From: Niveibacterium sp. 24ML
Lineage (GTDB): Bacteria > Pseudomonadota > Gammaproteobacteria > Burkholderiales > Rhodocyclaceae
Length of the DNA stretch: 64,000 nt
Direction of reading: 5' to 3'
Assembly: GCF_026586805.1 (NCBI RefSeq)
Contig: NZ_JAPFHA010000002.1
Coordinates: 124,001-188,000, forward strand
The number at the start of each line of letters is the position of its first letter. The stretch's first letter is position 1. A model generated the notes under the pieces. It saw only the letters and a program-made list of their open reading frames with translations. It ran no database searches and was not told where the DNA came from. This document shows, in pieces, positions 40,156 to 48,891 of the stretch. The translations under genes were made by a program, and so were the position numbers.

Positions 40156-41400
40156 TTGGGAAAACACAGTCCGATCGCAGAAGCACCGCGCTACATGCAG
40201 CAGTTTCAATGCACCGGCTCGGCTTGCCCCGAGAACTGTTGCACCGGTTGGAAGGTGTCGATCGACAAGTCCAGCTACCAGCTGTACCGCGATGTGCGCC
40301 GGGAGCCGCTGGCCGGTTTGTTTCGCGAGGGGCTTGAGCGCTTGCCGGGAGGGGGCACATACGCCTATGCGCAGATCCGGCTGCGCGAGGATGGCAGCTG
40401 TCCGTTTCTCGATGAGCGGCGCCTGTGCCGCATCCATGGCGAATTGGGCGAGCAGGCCTTGTCGACCACCTGCAGTCAGTATCCGCGCGTGTTCGGGCTC
40501 GATGGCCAGGACCACCAGTTGCACGCAACGCTGAGTTGCCCGGAGGCCGCGCGACTCGCCCTCACCGATCCGGGCGGGCTGGACCCGGTATCGCTGCAAC
40601 TGCCCTTCCCCAACCCTCAGCGGGTGCCGCTGAGCATCGTGCGTGCAGCGCCCAACGAGACCGAGCCGGACCCGGTGAGCAAGCATGCCCGGCTGATCGG
40701 CCAGGTGATCCAGGCGCTGGTGCGCATGCCCGCGCTGAGCGCAGCGCAGTCGCTGGTGCAGGCAGGCTTGATGCTGCGGCATATCGCGCGCATCGAAACG
40801 CGCGGCCCTTCAGGCGAGCAGGCGCTGGCGCAGGTGATCGAGCACTACATGGCGCCCCAAACGCTGGCTCAGGTGCCGGCGCTGCTGGCGGGGCTTGAGG
40901 TGTCGCGTGAGACCCAGTTGTCGATGCTCTTCGAAACGACCCGGCGATACCTGGCCGCACACAGCGGGCGCCCCTCGTTCCAGGCCCTGATCCAGGATGT
41001 GCAGGACGGTCTGCAAGTGGAGCAGGATCCCGACGGGGTGCTTGCTCGCCTCGAAGCGGCACTGCGTGAGCGCTGGATGCCGCTGGAATCCGCCCAGCCG
41101 CAGCTCCTGAAAAACTACCTTCTGAACGACCTTGCCAAGTCGCTGTTCCCGCGCAACGGCATCGCCGGGCTGGAGCGTGAGTTCATGGATCTGGCCATGC
41201 GCTTCGCACTGATCAAGTTCTTCCTGCTCGGCCTCGCGGCAAAGCGCGGCGCAGCGTTCGGAGCGGACGATGTGGTGCGGGTGGTGTACGTCGTGGTGCG
41301 CAACATCGAGCACAACGCGAGTTTCATGGCATCGGTGATGAGCGACCTCGAAGCCCGCGATGCGCTGCGTCTGGAGGTGCTGGCGACGCTGGTGCTGTGA
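40156..41400 (+). CDS. fliB: Flagellin lysine-N-methylase-like protein (FliB)
   Basis: A 414-residue protein of the FliB family, known in enterobacteria for methylating flagellin lysines. The N-terminal Cys-rich cluster FQCTGSACPENCCTGWKVSID with later GSCPFLDERRLCRIHGELG and LSTTCSQYPR is the family signature, related to the YkgJ-type zinc or iron-sulfur cluster domain. The start is the TTG at 40156, fixed by GGAGG at 40144-40148. No flagellar genes are near, so the name does not prove the substrate. Confidence 0.85.
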   Translation: MGKHSPIAEAPRYMQQFQCTGSACPENCCTGWKVSIDKSSYQLYRDVRREPLAGLFREGLERLPGGGTYAYAQIRLREDGSCPFLDERRLCRIHGELGEQALSTTCSQYPRVFGLDGQDHQLHATLSCPEAARLALTDPGGLDPVSLQLPFPNPQRVPLSIVRAAPNETEPDPVSKHARLIGQVIQALVRMPALSAAQSLVQAGLMLRHIARIETRGPSGEQALAQVIEHYMAPQTLAQVPALLAGLEVSRETQLSMLFETTRRYLAAHSGRPSFQALIQDVQDGLQVEQDPDGVLARLEAALRERWMPLESAQPQLLKNYLLNDLAKSLFPRNGIAGLEREFMDLAMRFALIKFFLLGLAAKRGAAFGADDVVRVVYVVVRNIEHNASFMASVMSDLEARDALRLEVLATLVL

Positions 41401-41429
41401 GCCCGGCCGGGCTTATGGCGTGGCGCCAT
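41400..41429. repeat. Two tandem palindromes at the end of fliB
   Basis: AGCCCGGCCGGGCT (41400-41413) is a perfect palindrome, followed immediately by ATGGCG-TGG-CGCCAT (41415-41429). Their position next to the end of a decayed REP-associated transposase suggests REP-like hairpins, or simply a terminator for fliB (without a T tract). Confidence 0.45.
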
Positions 41430-41806
41430 CGGTGGCACTGAGCGGTTCGCTCCTGCGCTTTGCGAGCTTGACGCGCCGAGGTGTTTCGGCGCCCACCATC
41501 GTCGAGTACGAACTCCAGGAACCGTCTTCGATAGCTTCCACATCCGGGTCCGCACTGAGTGCAGCACGATGTAGCGCACCAGTTCCAGCAAGTGCGCAAC
41601 GCGCTCCACCAAAGTTGCCTTGAAGCGCCCATGAAACACATGCCCCATCCGGCGATGCGCCCGGTTGAACCGTTCGCGCACTTCCCGCAACACCTGCGCC
41701 ACATCCGGCGGTCGTTGTCACTCAGAACGATGTCCTCGCGGTCGTCGCCGCGGGACGTCACGTGATACAGCGCACCGGAGAATTCGAGTCGGATGGGGCG
41801 GGCCAT
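41413..41806 (-). pseudogene. Decayed REP-associated tyrosine transposase (RAYT, Y1_Tnp)
   Basis: The N-terminus from 41806 reads MARPIRLEFSGALYHVTSRG and DREDIVLSDNDRR, a typical RAYT start. The frame then shifts by one base; the continuation (about 41702-41540) is RERFNRAHRRMGHVFHGRF and LLELVRYIVLHSVRTRM. A second shift gives SWSSYSTMVGAE in the third frame, the usual W-S-S-Y region. The segment between RERFN and the RAHRRMGH block is missing relative to intact family members; this takes away the metal-binding His-hydrophobic-His motif and the catalytic Tyr. It is clearly inactive. Confidence 0.8.
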
Positions 41807-41869
41807 GCATTCATCGCAGCATCAAGATGAGTGAATGCACGACCTGTCCCCGTTGCTACGCCCCGCGCA

Positions 41870-42466
41870 TCAACTGTCCGTTTGGGGCCAAGGAAAGTCG
41901 TATCGGCCGATGTAGTGGGATGCCTTCAGATACGCGAGATCCGTCTCCCAATCCGAAATCGCGGCGGCATACCGATGCCGGCCGGCTCGCTTCTTGTGGC
42001 GTGCAAATGCAGCGATCGATTGAGCCATCTTCTGGAGGCGAACAGCAGATCGTGCCGTTCCCCACTCGTCGAAGTACTGCTGCGAGTTGATTCCCGGGAG
42101 ATCGTTTGCGTAGGCAGAATCGAGCAGCCCATGGCGCCGGTTTGCCTCCAGCCCCGCCTTTCCGACCCTGTAGCCCAGCCAGCCCAACATCCCGTGCTTG
42201 TACGGGAAGTGGCTTTCATCAAGTTGTCCGTTTCCTCCTGGCGCTTCGGTGCTTGGCCACGGGAAGTAGTAGTACTCCTGCGCCACCTCCAGCAGACGCT
42301 GCGCAACTTCGGCGCGAAGTTGCAAAGCCGCCGGTTTGGTTCGAATGTTCAGTTCCAGGAGCAGTTGAGCGAGAACGGACAGGTTCGCTCCATTCTGCTC
42401 AAACTTGCATCTCAAGGACGCAACGCTCTCGCGCAAGTAAGGACGTGTAGCTAACAAGGTGCTCAT
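41870..42466 (-). CDS. Hypothetical protein, 198 residues, second gene of an accessory pair
   Basis: No family recognised. It begins with GGGGAG before the ATG at 42466. Features: helical N-terminal region (LSVLAQLLLELNIRTKPAAL), a central PWPSTEAPGGNG loop, KHGMLGWLGYRVGKAG, and a C-terminal YAAAISDWETDLAYLK. Soluble, no signal peptide. It follows the small gene at 42512-42787 by 45 bases, so they form a unit. The location beside a dead transposase hints at horizontal origin. Possibly part of a toxin-antitoxin or defence unit, which is a guess. Confidence 0.65.
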   Translation of the reverse strand: MSTLLATRPYLRESVASLRCKFEQNGANLSVLAQLLLELNIRTKPAALQLRAEVAQRLLEVAQEYYYFPWPSTEAPGGNGQLDESHFPYKHGMLGWLGYRVGKAGLEANRRHGLLDSAYANDLPGINSQQYFDEWGTARSAVRLQKMAQSIAAFARHKKRAGRHRYAAAISDWETDLAYLKASHYIGRYDFPWPQTDS

Positions 42467-42511
42467 GGTTTCTCCCCTCAGTCGTGGCTGGCAGAAGCGG
42501 GTTTCAGCGGA

Positions 42512-42787
42512 TCAAGGACGCCGGATTCTTGAGAACCGATGCCCCACCGTGACGGTCGCCCCGGTGTCTGCGGCCTCAATCAGGTAGCAGTCGAAAAACT
42601 CTCGCATACGACGGACCGGCTCGCGGCCAAGGGCGCGCTCCATTTGTCGCCGGCTCCGCTTGGAGAAGAATCTGCGGATTCCGCCATGGCCGTCATGGAC
42701 GGCCTCACCGTAGTCAAGCAGCCAGCATTCGATGAGGGGCGGAACGCCCCGTTGCTGGGCGCGAATCCTTGCGTGTTCGGTTTGCAT
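42512..42787 (-). CDS. Small protein, 91 residues, DUF4258-like
   Basis: A compact basic protein starting MQTEHARIRAQQRGVPPLIE, a pattern found in DUF4258-type proteins (His-Ala-x-x-R-x-x-Q-R-G), which are often next to toxin-antitoxin or mobile genes. A GHRFSRIRRP motif closes it. The ATG at 42787 has GGAGACGG before it. It leads the unit with the gene at 41870. Similarity to nuclease- or RelE-like toxins is only in general shape. Confidence 0.55.
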   Translation of the reverse strand: MQTEHARIRAQQRGVPPLIECWLLDYGEAVHDGHGGIRRFFSKRSRRQMERALGREPVRRMREFFDCYLIEAADTGATVTVGHRFSRIRRP

Positions 42788-43506
42788 ATCCGTCTCCTGT
42801 CGGGTGTCGTGCAGTCATTCTGCCGAGAGGCGGACTCGTGCAAAAGCCCCGCCAAGTAAGCCTGTACGAGGCTTCGACAGACTGCTTACGCGCGTGGCGC
42901 GCGGTGACGCGCGCGCGTTACGCGCGCGAATCGCCATCAGGATCTGCGCTGGCGATTTTTTTACACGTTGTGACATTTTTTTGCCCAGCGGAAGCCCAAC
43001 GCCTTCATTCCGGCGGGGTAGCTCGGCCGGTTCGCTGGGGGGCTTCGTCACACTTGCCTCGGCGCAGGCATCCTCTGGCGCCCAGACGGTGATGCACAGG
43101 TGCAAGAGGGGGCTTCCCTGCCGTGCCCTGAACCGGGCATCACACAGTGTGCGTGGGCGCTAGACCAGGTCCCCGCCACCGCGATTTGCAAACTTATGTG
43201 GAATCCGGGCGCCCGCTCAACTCAAATCAAGCGCCAGCCACACCGCGGTTCGGATAATCCGCCACTGCTGATCTCCAACCGATCGCTGTCCTGATCGGAT
43301 TCGATTGAACATGGTCGCAAACGGGCGCTGCAACTTCGCGATCCCGTTTTATGCGCGGTGCGACTGCGTTCATGGGAACGAGATTCGAATGTGGCGCTGC
43401 ACGTTTGCGCGGCGCTGAAAGCTGGTGTCACCGCCTTCATGCGTTGGGGCGGCAAATTGACCGGCCTGGTCACCGCGAACAGGCAAACCGCATCAAGGAA
43501 AAGAAA
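42788..43506. other. Intergenic accessory stretch
   Basis: About 720 bases with unusual composition: a cluster of CGCGCG runs around 42892-42928, a plus-strand terminator at 42929-42962 that has no gene before it, and T-rich blocks at 42956-42982. I see no gene. It holds the promoter of the unit at 42787 and that of the lipoprotein at 43507. Confidence 0.45.
42929..42962 (+). terminator. Plus-strand terminator without an upstream gene
   Basis: An 8-bp stem (AATCGCCA at 42929-42936 with TGGCGATT at 42950-42957) followed by a run of T (42956-42962). No gene is found on the plus strand upstream within the patch, so it may be left from a lost gene, or the hairpin may serve the minus-strand promoter. 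Confidence 0.5.
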
Positions 43507-44412
43507 ATGCTGCAACTTCGTCGTACTCACGCAGTGCCTGTTCTGTTCTCGCTTGTTCTTGCCGCTTGCGGCGGCGGCGGGGACTCGACGGCACCCACGC
43601 CGACTCCGACCCCCACACCGACCCCGACCCCGACTCCCACCAACCCCGCCACCGGGATTGATGCGGTCGATACGATCAACCCCGCAATCAAGCAGACCGT
43701 GCTGGGCACATGGTCCATCGGCTTCAAGCGCGACGCCGAAGAGTCAAAGTCCGGGCTCATGGCGGTGCTGCCGGATGGCCGCTTCTACGTGGTTCATCGT
43801 AGCGTCCCGAACGGCGCCTATGACACCGTTGGTACAGGGGCCTATACGGACGCCGGCAGTGCTTTCACCTCTGGCGATTACTACCGTGCGGTCAATGGCG
43901 GAGCCCCGATCGGCGGCACGATCAGTGCCTCGTTTGACCCGGTCTATTCGCAGCTCATGGGCACGGCCTCGATGTCGGGCACTGACGGTACTAACGTGAT
44001 TCAGTACGTTGAAACCTTCGGTGGTCTGGTGGACCCGGATTACAAGGATGCTGGGGCCGCTGTGCTGGGTGATCTGGCGGGCACCTGGTCGGCCGAAACC
44101 TTCTTCGGTGGTAAGGCGTCGGATATTTCCATCAAGATCACCACTGGCCCGGATGTTGAGGCAATCGAAGGCTCGCTTGCTGATGGCTGCACCTTCACCG
44201 GCTGGGCCAAGCCGTTCAAGTATGGCTACGGCGTTGAGCGCGCCGTCATCAGCTTCGATGCGACGAAGTGCGCAGCCACCAAGACGGTTGTGGCGGGCGC
44301 CACCTACCGCGGTGCGCTGTTCTTCCGCAAGGGGGGTGACGGTGTTGGGCGCGCGATCATCGGTGTCATGACGGATGACCGTCACGGCTTTGTGGCACAG
44401 ATCGTTCGGTAA
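43507..44412 (+). CDS. Lipoprotein with a Pro-Thr repeat linker
   Basis: A 301-residue lipoprotein: signal ending LVLAAC, Gly-rich tether, then a run of eight Thr-Pro units (residues about 30-46) coded by a six-base tandem repeat around 43598-43646. The mature domain has two similar-looking halves, each with a tryptophan start (GTWSIGFKRDAEES and GTWSAETFFGGKASD), which suggests an internal duplication. No family is recognised. Surface-exposed is likely. Followed by a strong terminator. Confidence 0.72.
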   Translation: MLQLRRTHAVPVLFSLVLAACGGGGDSTAPTPTPTPTPTPTPTPTNPATGIDAVDTINPAIKQTVLGTWSIGFKRDAEESKSGLMAVLPDGRFYVVHRSVPNGAYDTVGTGAYTDAGSAFTSGDYYRAVNGGAPIGGTISASFDPVYSQLMGTASMSGTDGTNVIQYVETFGGLVDPDYKDAGAAVLGDLAGTWSAETFFGGKASDISIKITTGPDVEAIEGSLADGCTFTGWAKPFKYGYGVERAVISFDATKCAATKTVVAGATYRGALFFRKGGDGVGRAIIGVMTDDRHGFVAQIVR

Positions 44413-44467
44413 GTCTTTCCAAGAATAAGGAAGTCCGGCTGAGTGCGGACTTCTGCTTCTTGAATAC

Positions 44468-44506
44468 CACCAAGACACCGCCCCACCGGGCGGTGTCTTG
44501 GTGTTT
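44468..44506 (+). terminator. Terminator after the repeat-linker lipoprotein
   Basis: A perfect 16-bp stem (44468-44483 with 44488-44503) around the 4-base loop CACC, followed by TTT. Very stable and just after the lipoprotein gene, although the T tract is short. Confidence 0.75.
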
Positions 44507-44595
44507 GGCCGGCATACCCCGGGGTCACGCATATCGCGGGTCTCCCCGGGGTCGGGTCTTGCATTCACACATTCGTCCTCCCATCAGTTTCTGAA

Positions 44596-44739
44596 CTACA
44601 GAGCAGTGGCCGTTCGTTCGATGTGATGTTTGGCTCGCGCGAGTTGGGCAAGCAAGAAAACGGGCGATGCTTGGGGGCTTTCTTCCATGGCGGCGTCGAG
44701 CGCTGCATGAAGCGCTAAACTCCCGCCCTCCCGCGTCAT
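44596..44739 (-). CDS. Possible small protein, 47 residues
   Basis: A short frame divergent from hrpA, starting at ATG 44739 and reading MTREGGSLALHAALDAAMEE, then PVFLLAQLARAKHHIERTAT. The composition is helical and codon use is normal, but no clear ribosome site or family is seen. It could be a real small gene in the 348-base gap or a chance frame. Confidence 0.3.
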   Translation of the reverse strand: MTREGGSLALHAALDAAMEESPQASPVFLLAQLARAKHHIERTATAL

Positions 44740-44760
44740 CCGCGCCAACTCGCCGTCCCA

Positions 44761-47700
44761 ATGCCCCCGCTGCAACTGATTGACCTCACCCTCTCCGCCG
44801 ACCGCCCGCGCCTGCGCCGTGCCTTGCGCGAACTGCCCAAGCGTGCGAACACGCTCGCCGATCTGCCGGAGGCGCTGCGGACGAAGTTCGAGGCTTCGAT
44901 TGCGGAACGTGCGAAGCGCCGCGCGAACCTGCCGAAGCCAAGCTTCCCGGAAGAGCTGCCCGTCAGTGGCCGGCGTGCGGAGATCGCGGAGGCGATCCGC
45001 TCGCATCAGGTGGTGATCGTTTGCGGCGAGACGGGTTCGGGCAAGACGACGCAGTTGCCGAAGATCTGCCTGGAGTTGGGGCGGGGCGAGGCGGGGCTGA
45101 TCGGCCATACGCAGCCGCGGCGCCTCGCCGCTCGCGCAACGGCCACCCGCATCGCGGAGGAATTGCAGAGCGAGCTGGGTACGACGGTCGGCTTCAAGGT
45201 GCGCTTCACCGACCACACGAAGCGCGAGAGCTACATCAAGCTGATGACCGACGGCATCCTGCTCGCCGAGACGCAGGGTGATCCGCTGCTCGCTGCCTAC
45301 GACACGCTGATCATCGACGAGGCGCACGAGCGCAGCCTCAACATCGACTTCCTGCTCGGCTTCCTGAAGCAACTGCTGCCCAAGCGACCGGACCTGAAGG
45401 TGATCGTCACCTCGGCAACGCTGGACGCCGAGCGCTTCGCGAACCACTTCGCACACAACGGCAAGCCGGCGCCGGTGATCGAGGTGTCGGGCCGGCTCTA
45501 CCCGATCGAAGTGCGCTACCGCCCGATTGAGGATGAGGACGCGGCCGAAAAGCCGCCGGTGCGCGCGGGCGTCCGCGTCGCAGAGTCAAAGAACCGCAAT
45601 CAGAACAAAGACCTGTACGAAGCAATCTGCGACGCAGTGAGCGAGCTGCAGCGCGAGGGGCCGGGCGATGTGCTGGTCTTCCTGCCCGGCGAGCGCGAGA
45701 TCCGTGAGGCGGCCGAGGCGCTGAGGAAAAACCACCCGCCGGGTGCCGAGATCCTGCCGCTGTTCGCGCGCCAGACCGCCGCCGAGCAAGCGCGGGTGTT
45801 TTCGCGCTCGAACGGGCGCCGCGTGGTGCTCTCGACCAACGTGGCTGAAACTTCGCTGACGGTGCCGGGCATCCGCTACGTGGTCGACTCGGGCCTCGCG
45901 CGGATGAACCGCTACAGCCACCGCAACAAGGTCGAGCTGCTGCAGATCGAGAAGATCGCGCAGTCCGCCGCCAAGCAGCGCGCGGGCCGTTGCGGCCGGG
46001 TTCAGAACGGCATCTGCATCCGCCTCTACGACGAGGAGGATTTCAACCGCCGGCTCGCGCATACCGAGCCTGAGATCCTGCGATCGTCGCTCGCCGGCGT
46101 GATCCTGCGCATGAAGTCGCTGCGGCTCGGCGCGGTGGAGGAATTCCCCTTTCTGGAAGCGCCGCTGCCGCGGATGATCGCCGACGGATACCAGCTCTTG
46201 AATGAGCTGGGTGCGACGGATGACGCGAACAACCTCACCGCCATCGGCCGCGAGCTGGCCAAGCTGCCGCTGGACCCGAAGATCGGCCGCATGATCCTCG
46301 CCGCGCGTGATCGCGCAGCGCTGAGCGAGGTGCTGATCATCGCCGCCGCGCTGTCGGTGCAGGATCCACGTGAACGCCCGCAGGAGCAGAGCGGCACCGC
46401 CGATCAGGCGCATGCGAAGTTCCGCTCGGCGCCGGATTCCAAGGACGAACCGAAGAGCGAGTTCCTGTGGTTCGTGAATGCCTGGAAGGCCTTCGATCAC
46501 GTGTGGAAACACGAGTCGTCGAGCAAGCAGAAAGCCTGGTGCAAGCAGCACTTCCTGAACTGGATGCGGATGCGCGAGTGGCGCGACATCCACGGCCAGC
46601 TGCACTCGCTGTGCGCCGAACACGGCTGGAAGGAAAGCGAGCTGCCAGCCAGCTACGAGGCGGTCCACAAGGCGCTGCTGACCGGCCTGCTGGGCCACAT
46701 CGGCTGCCGCGTTGAAGATGCCTCCGGGCCGGCAGCGGGTTCCTACCTGGGCGCGCGCGCGATCAAGTTCTGGCCGCATCCGGGCTCGTATCTGAAGAAG
46801 ACCGTTGGCAAGTGGCTGATGGCTGCCGAGCTGATCGACACCTCGCGGCTCTACGCCCGCTGCATCGCGAAGATCGAGCCGGAGTGGGTGGAAGAAGTGG
46901 GTGCGCACCTGATCAAGCGCAGCGTCTACGAGCCGCACTGGGAGAAGAAGTTTGGCGCCGTGCGCGCGTGGGAGCGCGGTGTGCTGCATGGCATCACGCT
47001 CTACCCGCGGCGCGCGGTGGGCTATGCCGACGTCGATCCGAAGCTGTGCCGGGAGCTGTTGATCCGCGAGGGGTTGGTGCAGGGCGATGTCGACGAGGCC
47101 GCCCTGCGGCAGATGGGCTTCCTCACGCACAACCAGCGCCTGATGGCCGAGATCGAACGGCTGGAACACAAAACCCGCCGCCCCGATGTGCTGGTGGACG
47201 ACGAGCTGATCTACGCCTTCTACGATGCGCAGATCCCGGAGAACGTCACCGACCTGCGCAGCTTCGAGGCGTGGCGGAAGACGGCCGAGCGCGGCAACGC
47301 CAAGGGCCTGTTCCTGGTGCGTGAGCAGCTGATGCGGCACGAGGCCGAGGGGGCATCGAGCGAGCGCTTCCCTGCAAGCTTTGAAGTGCTGGGCCAGAAG
47401 CTCAAGCTCACTTACCTGCACGAGCCGAACGACGCCGAAGATGGCGTCACGCTGACGGTGCCGCTGGCGATGCTCAACCAGATTCCGCTCGCACGCTGCG
47501 AATGGCTGGTGCCCGGCCTGCTGGAAGAGAAGGTGACGGCGCTGCTCAAGACGGTGCCGCAGAAGCATCGCCACCGCCTGCAGCCGATCGGGCAGAGCAG
47601 CAAGGCCTTCATCGAACAAGTGGAGGCGGGCGAGGTGAACCGCGAAGACGGGCTGATGCGCGCGCTGCAGAAGTTCGTCGAAGATCGAGTGTCGCTGAAG

Positions 47701-48891
47701 CTGCCGCTGGAGAGCTTTCGCGCCGAGAACCTCAATCCGCACTGTTTCATGAACTTCCGCGTCATCGACGAGCACGGCCGCGTGCTGGGCATGTCACGCA
47801 ACCTGCCGGAGCTGCGCACGCGGCTCAAGGATCAGGTGCAGGCCGCCTTCAAGGCGGCGCAGGTGCCCGGTTCGATGGGCGCGCAACTCGCGGCGCTGAA
47901 GGTGGCGGGCAAGCCGGGCGCAGCCGCTTCGACTGAGGCGCCCGCCGAGTCGGCGCCGCGCGGCATGGCTGCAAAACCGGGTGGCGCCACGCAGAAGGCG
48001 GAGGCCCCAGCCAAAGAGTCGGCAACTCAGCCGGCACAGCTCACCGGCCTCACCAGCTGGAGCTTTGGCGAGTTGCCCGAGCTGCTCGAAGTGAAGGTCG
48101 CAGGCCGCATGGTCATCGGCTTTCCGGCCCTGCACGACGATGGCGAATCGGTCAGCCTCACGGCGGTCGATACCGAGGAAGAGGCCGCCCGCGTGCATCG
48201 CAAGGGCCTCGCACGCCTCTTCGCGCTGACGCTGAAGGACCAGGTCAAGGCGGTCGAGAAGCTGCCCGGCCTGCGCGAACTCGCATTGCAATTCATCCCC
48301 TTCGGCACCGAGGCGGAACTCAAGGCGCAGCTCGTCGCCGCCACGCTGGAACGCACCTGCCTGATGGAACCGCTGCCCACCAATGCGGACGCCTTCGCGC
48401 AACGCGCGCAGGACGCCAAGTCGCGCATCTCGCTGGTGGCGCAGGAGCTGATGCGCCTCGCGGGTGCGCTGGTCGTCGAGCATGCCTCGCTGACCAAGCG
48501 CTTCCTGACGCTCAAGGGCCAGCCCGATACGCTCGCCGACCTCCAGCAGCAGCTCGCCAAACTGATGCCGAAGAACTTCCTGCTCGCGTACCCCTTCGAA
48601 AAGCTCACCCACTTCGGGCGCTACCTCAAGGCCATGGGCGTGCGCATCGACAAGCTGCGCACCAACCCCGCGCGCGACCTGCAGCTCCTGGCTGAATGGA
48701 AGTCGCTCGCGCAGCCCTTCGAGCGCGAATGGCTCGCCAAGGCCAAGGCAGGTGTGATCGACCCGCAGCTCGAAGAATTCCGCTGGCTGCTCGAAGAGCT
48801 GCGCGTCGGCCTCTTCGCGCAGGAGCTCAAGACGCCGATGCCGGTCAGCGTGAAGCGGCTGCAGAAGATCTGGCAGAGCCGGCCGCAATGA
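44761..48891 (+). CDS. hrpA: ATP-dependent RNA helicase HrpA
   Basis: A 1376-residue DEAH-box helicase. Motif I GETGSGKTTQLPK, motif II DEAHERS, motif III TSATLDAERF, and motif VI QRAGRCGR are all visible in the first 450 residues; HA2 and OB-fold regions follow, and the long C-terminal domain (DUF3418) from about residue 720 identifies HrpA rather than HrpB. The family unwinds RNA and helps to rescue stalled ribosomes or process transcripts. An Ala/Pro-rich linker at about 1055-1095 is an insertion within the C-terminal part. The stop overlaps the start of the acetyltransferase gene. Confidence 0.95.
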   Translation: MPPLQLIDLTLSADRPRLRRALRELPKRANTLADLPEALRTKFEASIAERAKRRANLPKPSFPEELPVSGRRAEIAEAIRSHQVVIVCGETGSGKTTQLPKICLELGRGEAGLIGHTQPRRLAARATATRIAEELQSELGTTVGFKVRFTDHTKRESYIKLMTDGILLAETQGDPLLAAYDTLIIDEAHERSLNIDFLLGFLKQLLPKRPDLKVIVTSATLDAERFANHFAHNGKPAPVIEVSGRLYPIEVRYRPIEDEDAAEKPPVRAGVRVAESKNRNQNKDLYEAICDAVSELQREGPGDVLVFLPGEREIREAAEALRKNHPPGAEILPLFARQTAAEQARVFSRSNGRRVVLSTNVAETSLTVPGIRYVVDSGLARMNRYSHRNKVELLQIEKIAQSAAKQRAGRCGRVQNGICIRLYDEEDFNRRLAHTEPEILRSSLAGVILRMKSLRLGAVEEFPFLEAPLPRMIADGYQLLNELGATDDANNLTAIGRELAKLPLDPKIGRMILAARDRAALSEVLIIAAALSVQDPRERPQEQSGTADQAHAKFRSAPDSKDEPKSEFLWFVNAWKAFDHVWKHESSSKQKAWCKQHFLNWMRMREWRDIHGQLHSLCAEHGWKESELPASYEAVHKALLTGLLGHIGCRVEDASGPAAGSYLGARAIKFWPHPGSYLKKTVGKWLMAAELIDTSRLYARCIAKIEPEWVEEVGAHLIKRSVYEPHWEKKFGAVRAWERGVLHGITLYPRRAVGYADVDPKLCRELLIREGLVQGDVDEAALRQMGFLTHNQRLMAEIERLEHKTRRPDVLVDDELIYAFYDAQIPENVTDLRSFEAWRKTAERGNAKGLFLVREQLMRHEAEGASSERFPASFEVLGQKLKLTYLHEPNDAEDGVTLTVPLAMLNQIPLARCEWLVPGLLEEKVTALLKTVPQKHRHRLQPIGQSSKAFIEQVEAGEVNREDGLMRALQKFVEDRVSLKLPLESFRAENLNPHCFMNFRVIDEHGRVLGMSRNLPELRTRLKDQVQAAFKAAQVPGSMGAQLAALKVAGKPGAAASTEAPAESAPRGMAAKPGGATQKAEAPAKESATQPAQLTGLTSWSFGELPELLEVKVAGRMVIGFPALHDDGESVSLTAVDTEEEAARVHRKGLARLFALTLKDQVKAVEKLPGLRELALQFIPFGTEAELKAQLVAATLERTCLMEPLPTNADAFAQRAQDAKSRISLVAQELMRLAGALVVEHASLTKRFLTLKGQPDTLADLQQQLAKLMPKNFLLAYPFEKLTHFGRYLKAMGVRIDKLRTNPARDLQLLAEWKSLAQPFEREWLAKAKAGVIDPQLEEFRWLLEELRVGLFAQELKTPMPVSVKRLQKIWQSRPQ

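Noticed and set aside
42940-42985. CRP/FNR-like site in the T-rich block (TACACGTTGTGACA)
   Set aside because: The half sites are only three bases and the spacing does not fit.
43598-43650. Short tandem repeat that could suggest a CRISPR or minisatellite
   Set aside because: It codes for the Pro-Thr linker of the lipoprotein in frame, so it is a coding repeat.
45586-47775. Long antisense frames in hrpA
   Set aside because: hrpA motifs are intact on the plus strand across the whole length; the opposite frames have Arg/Leu/Gln-rich shadow composition.
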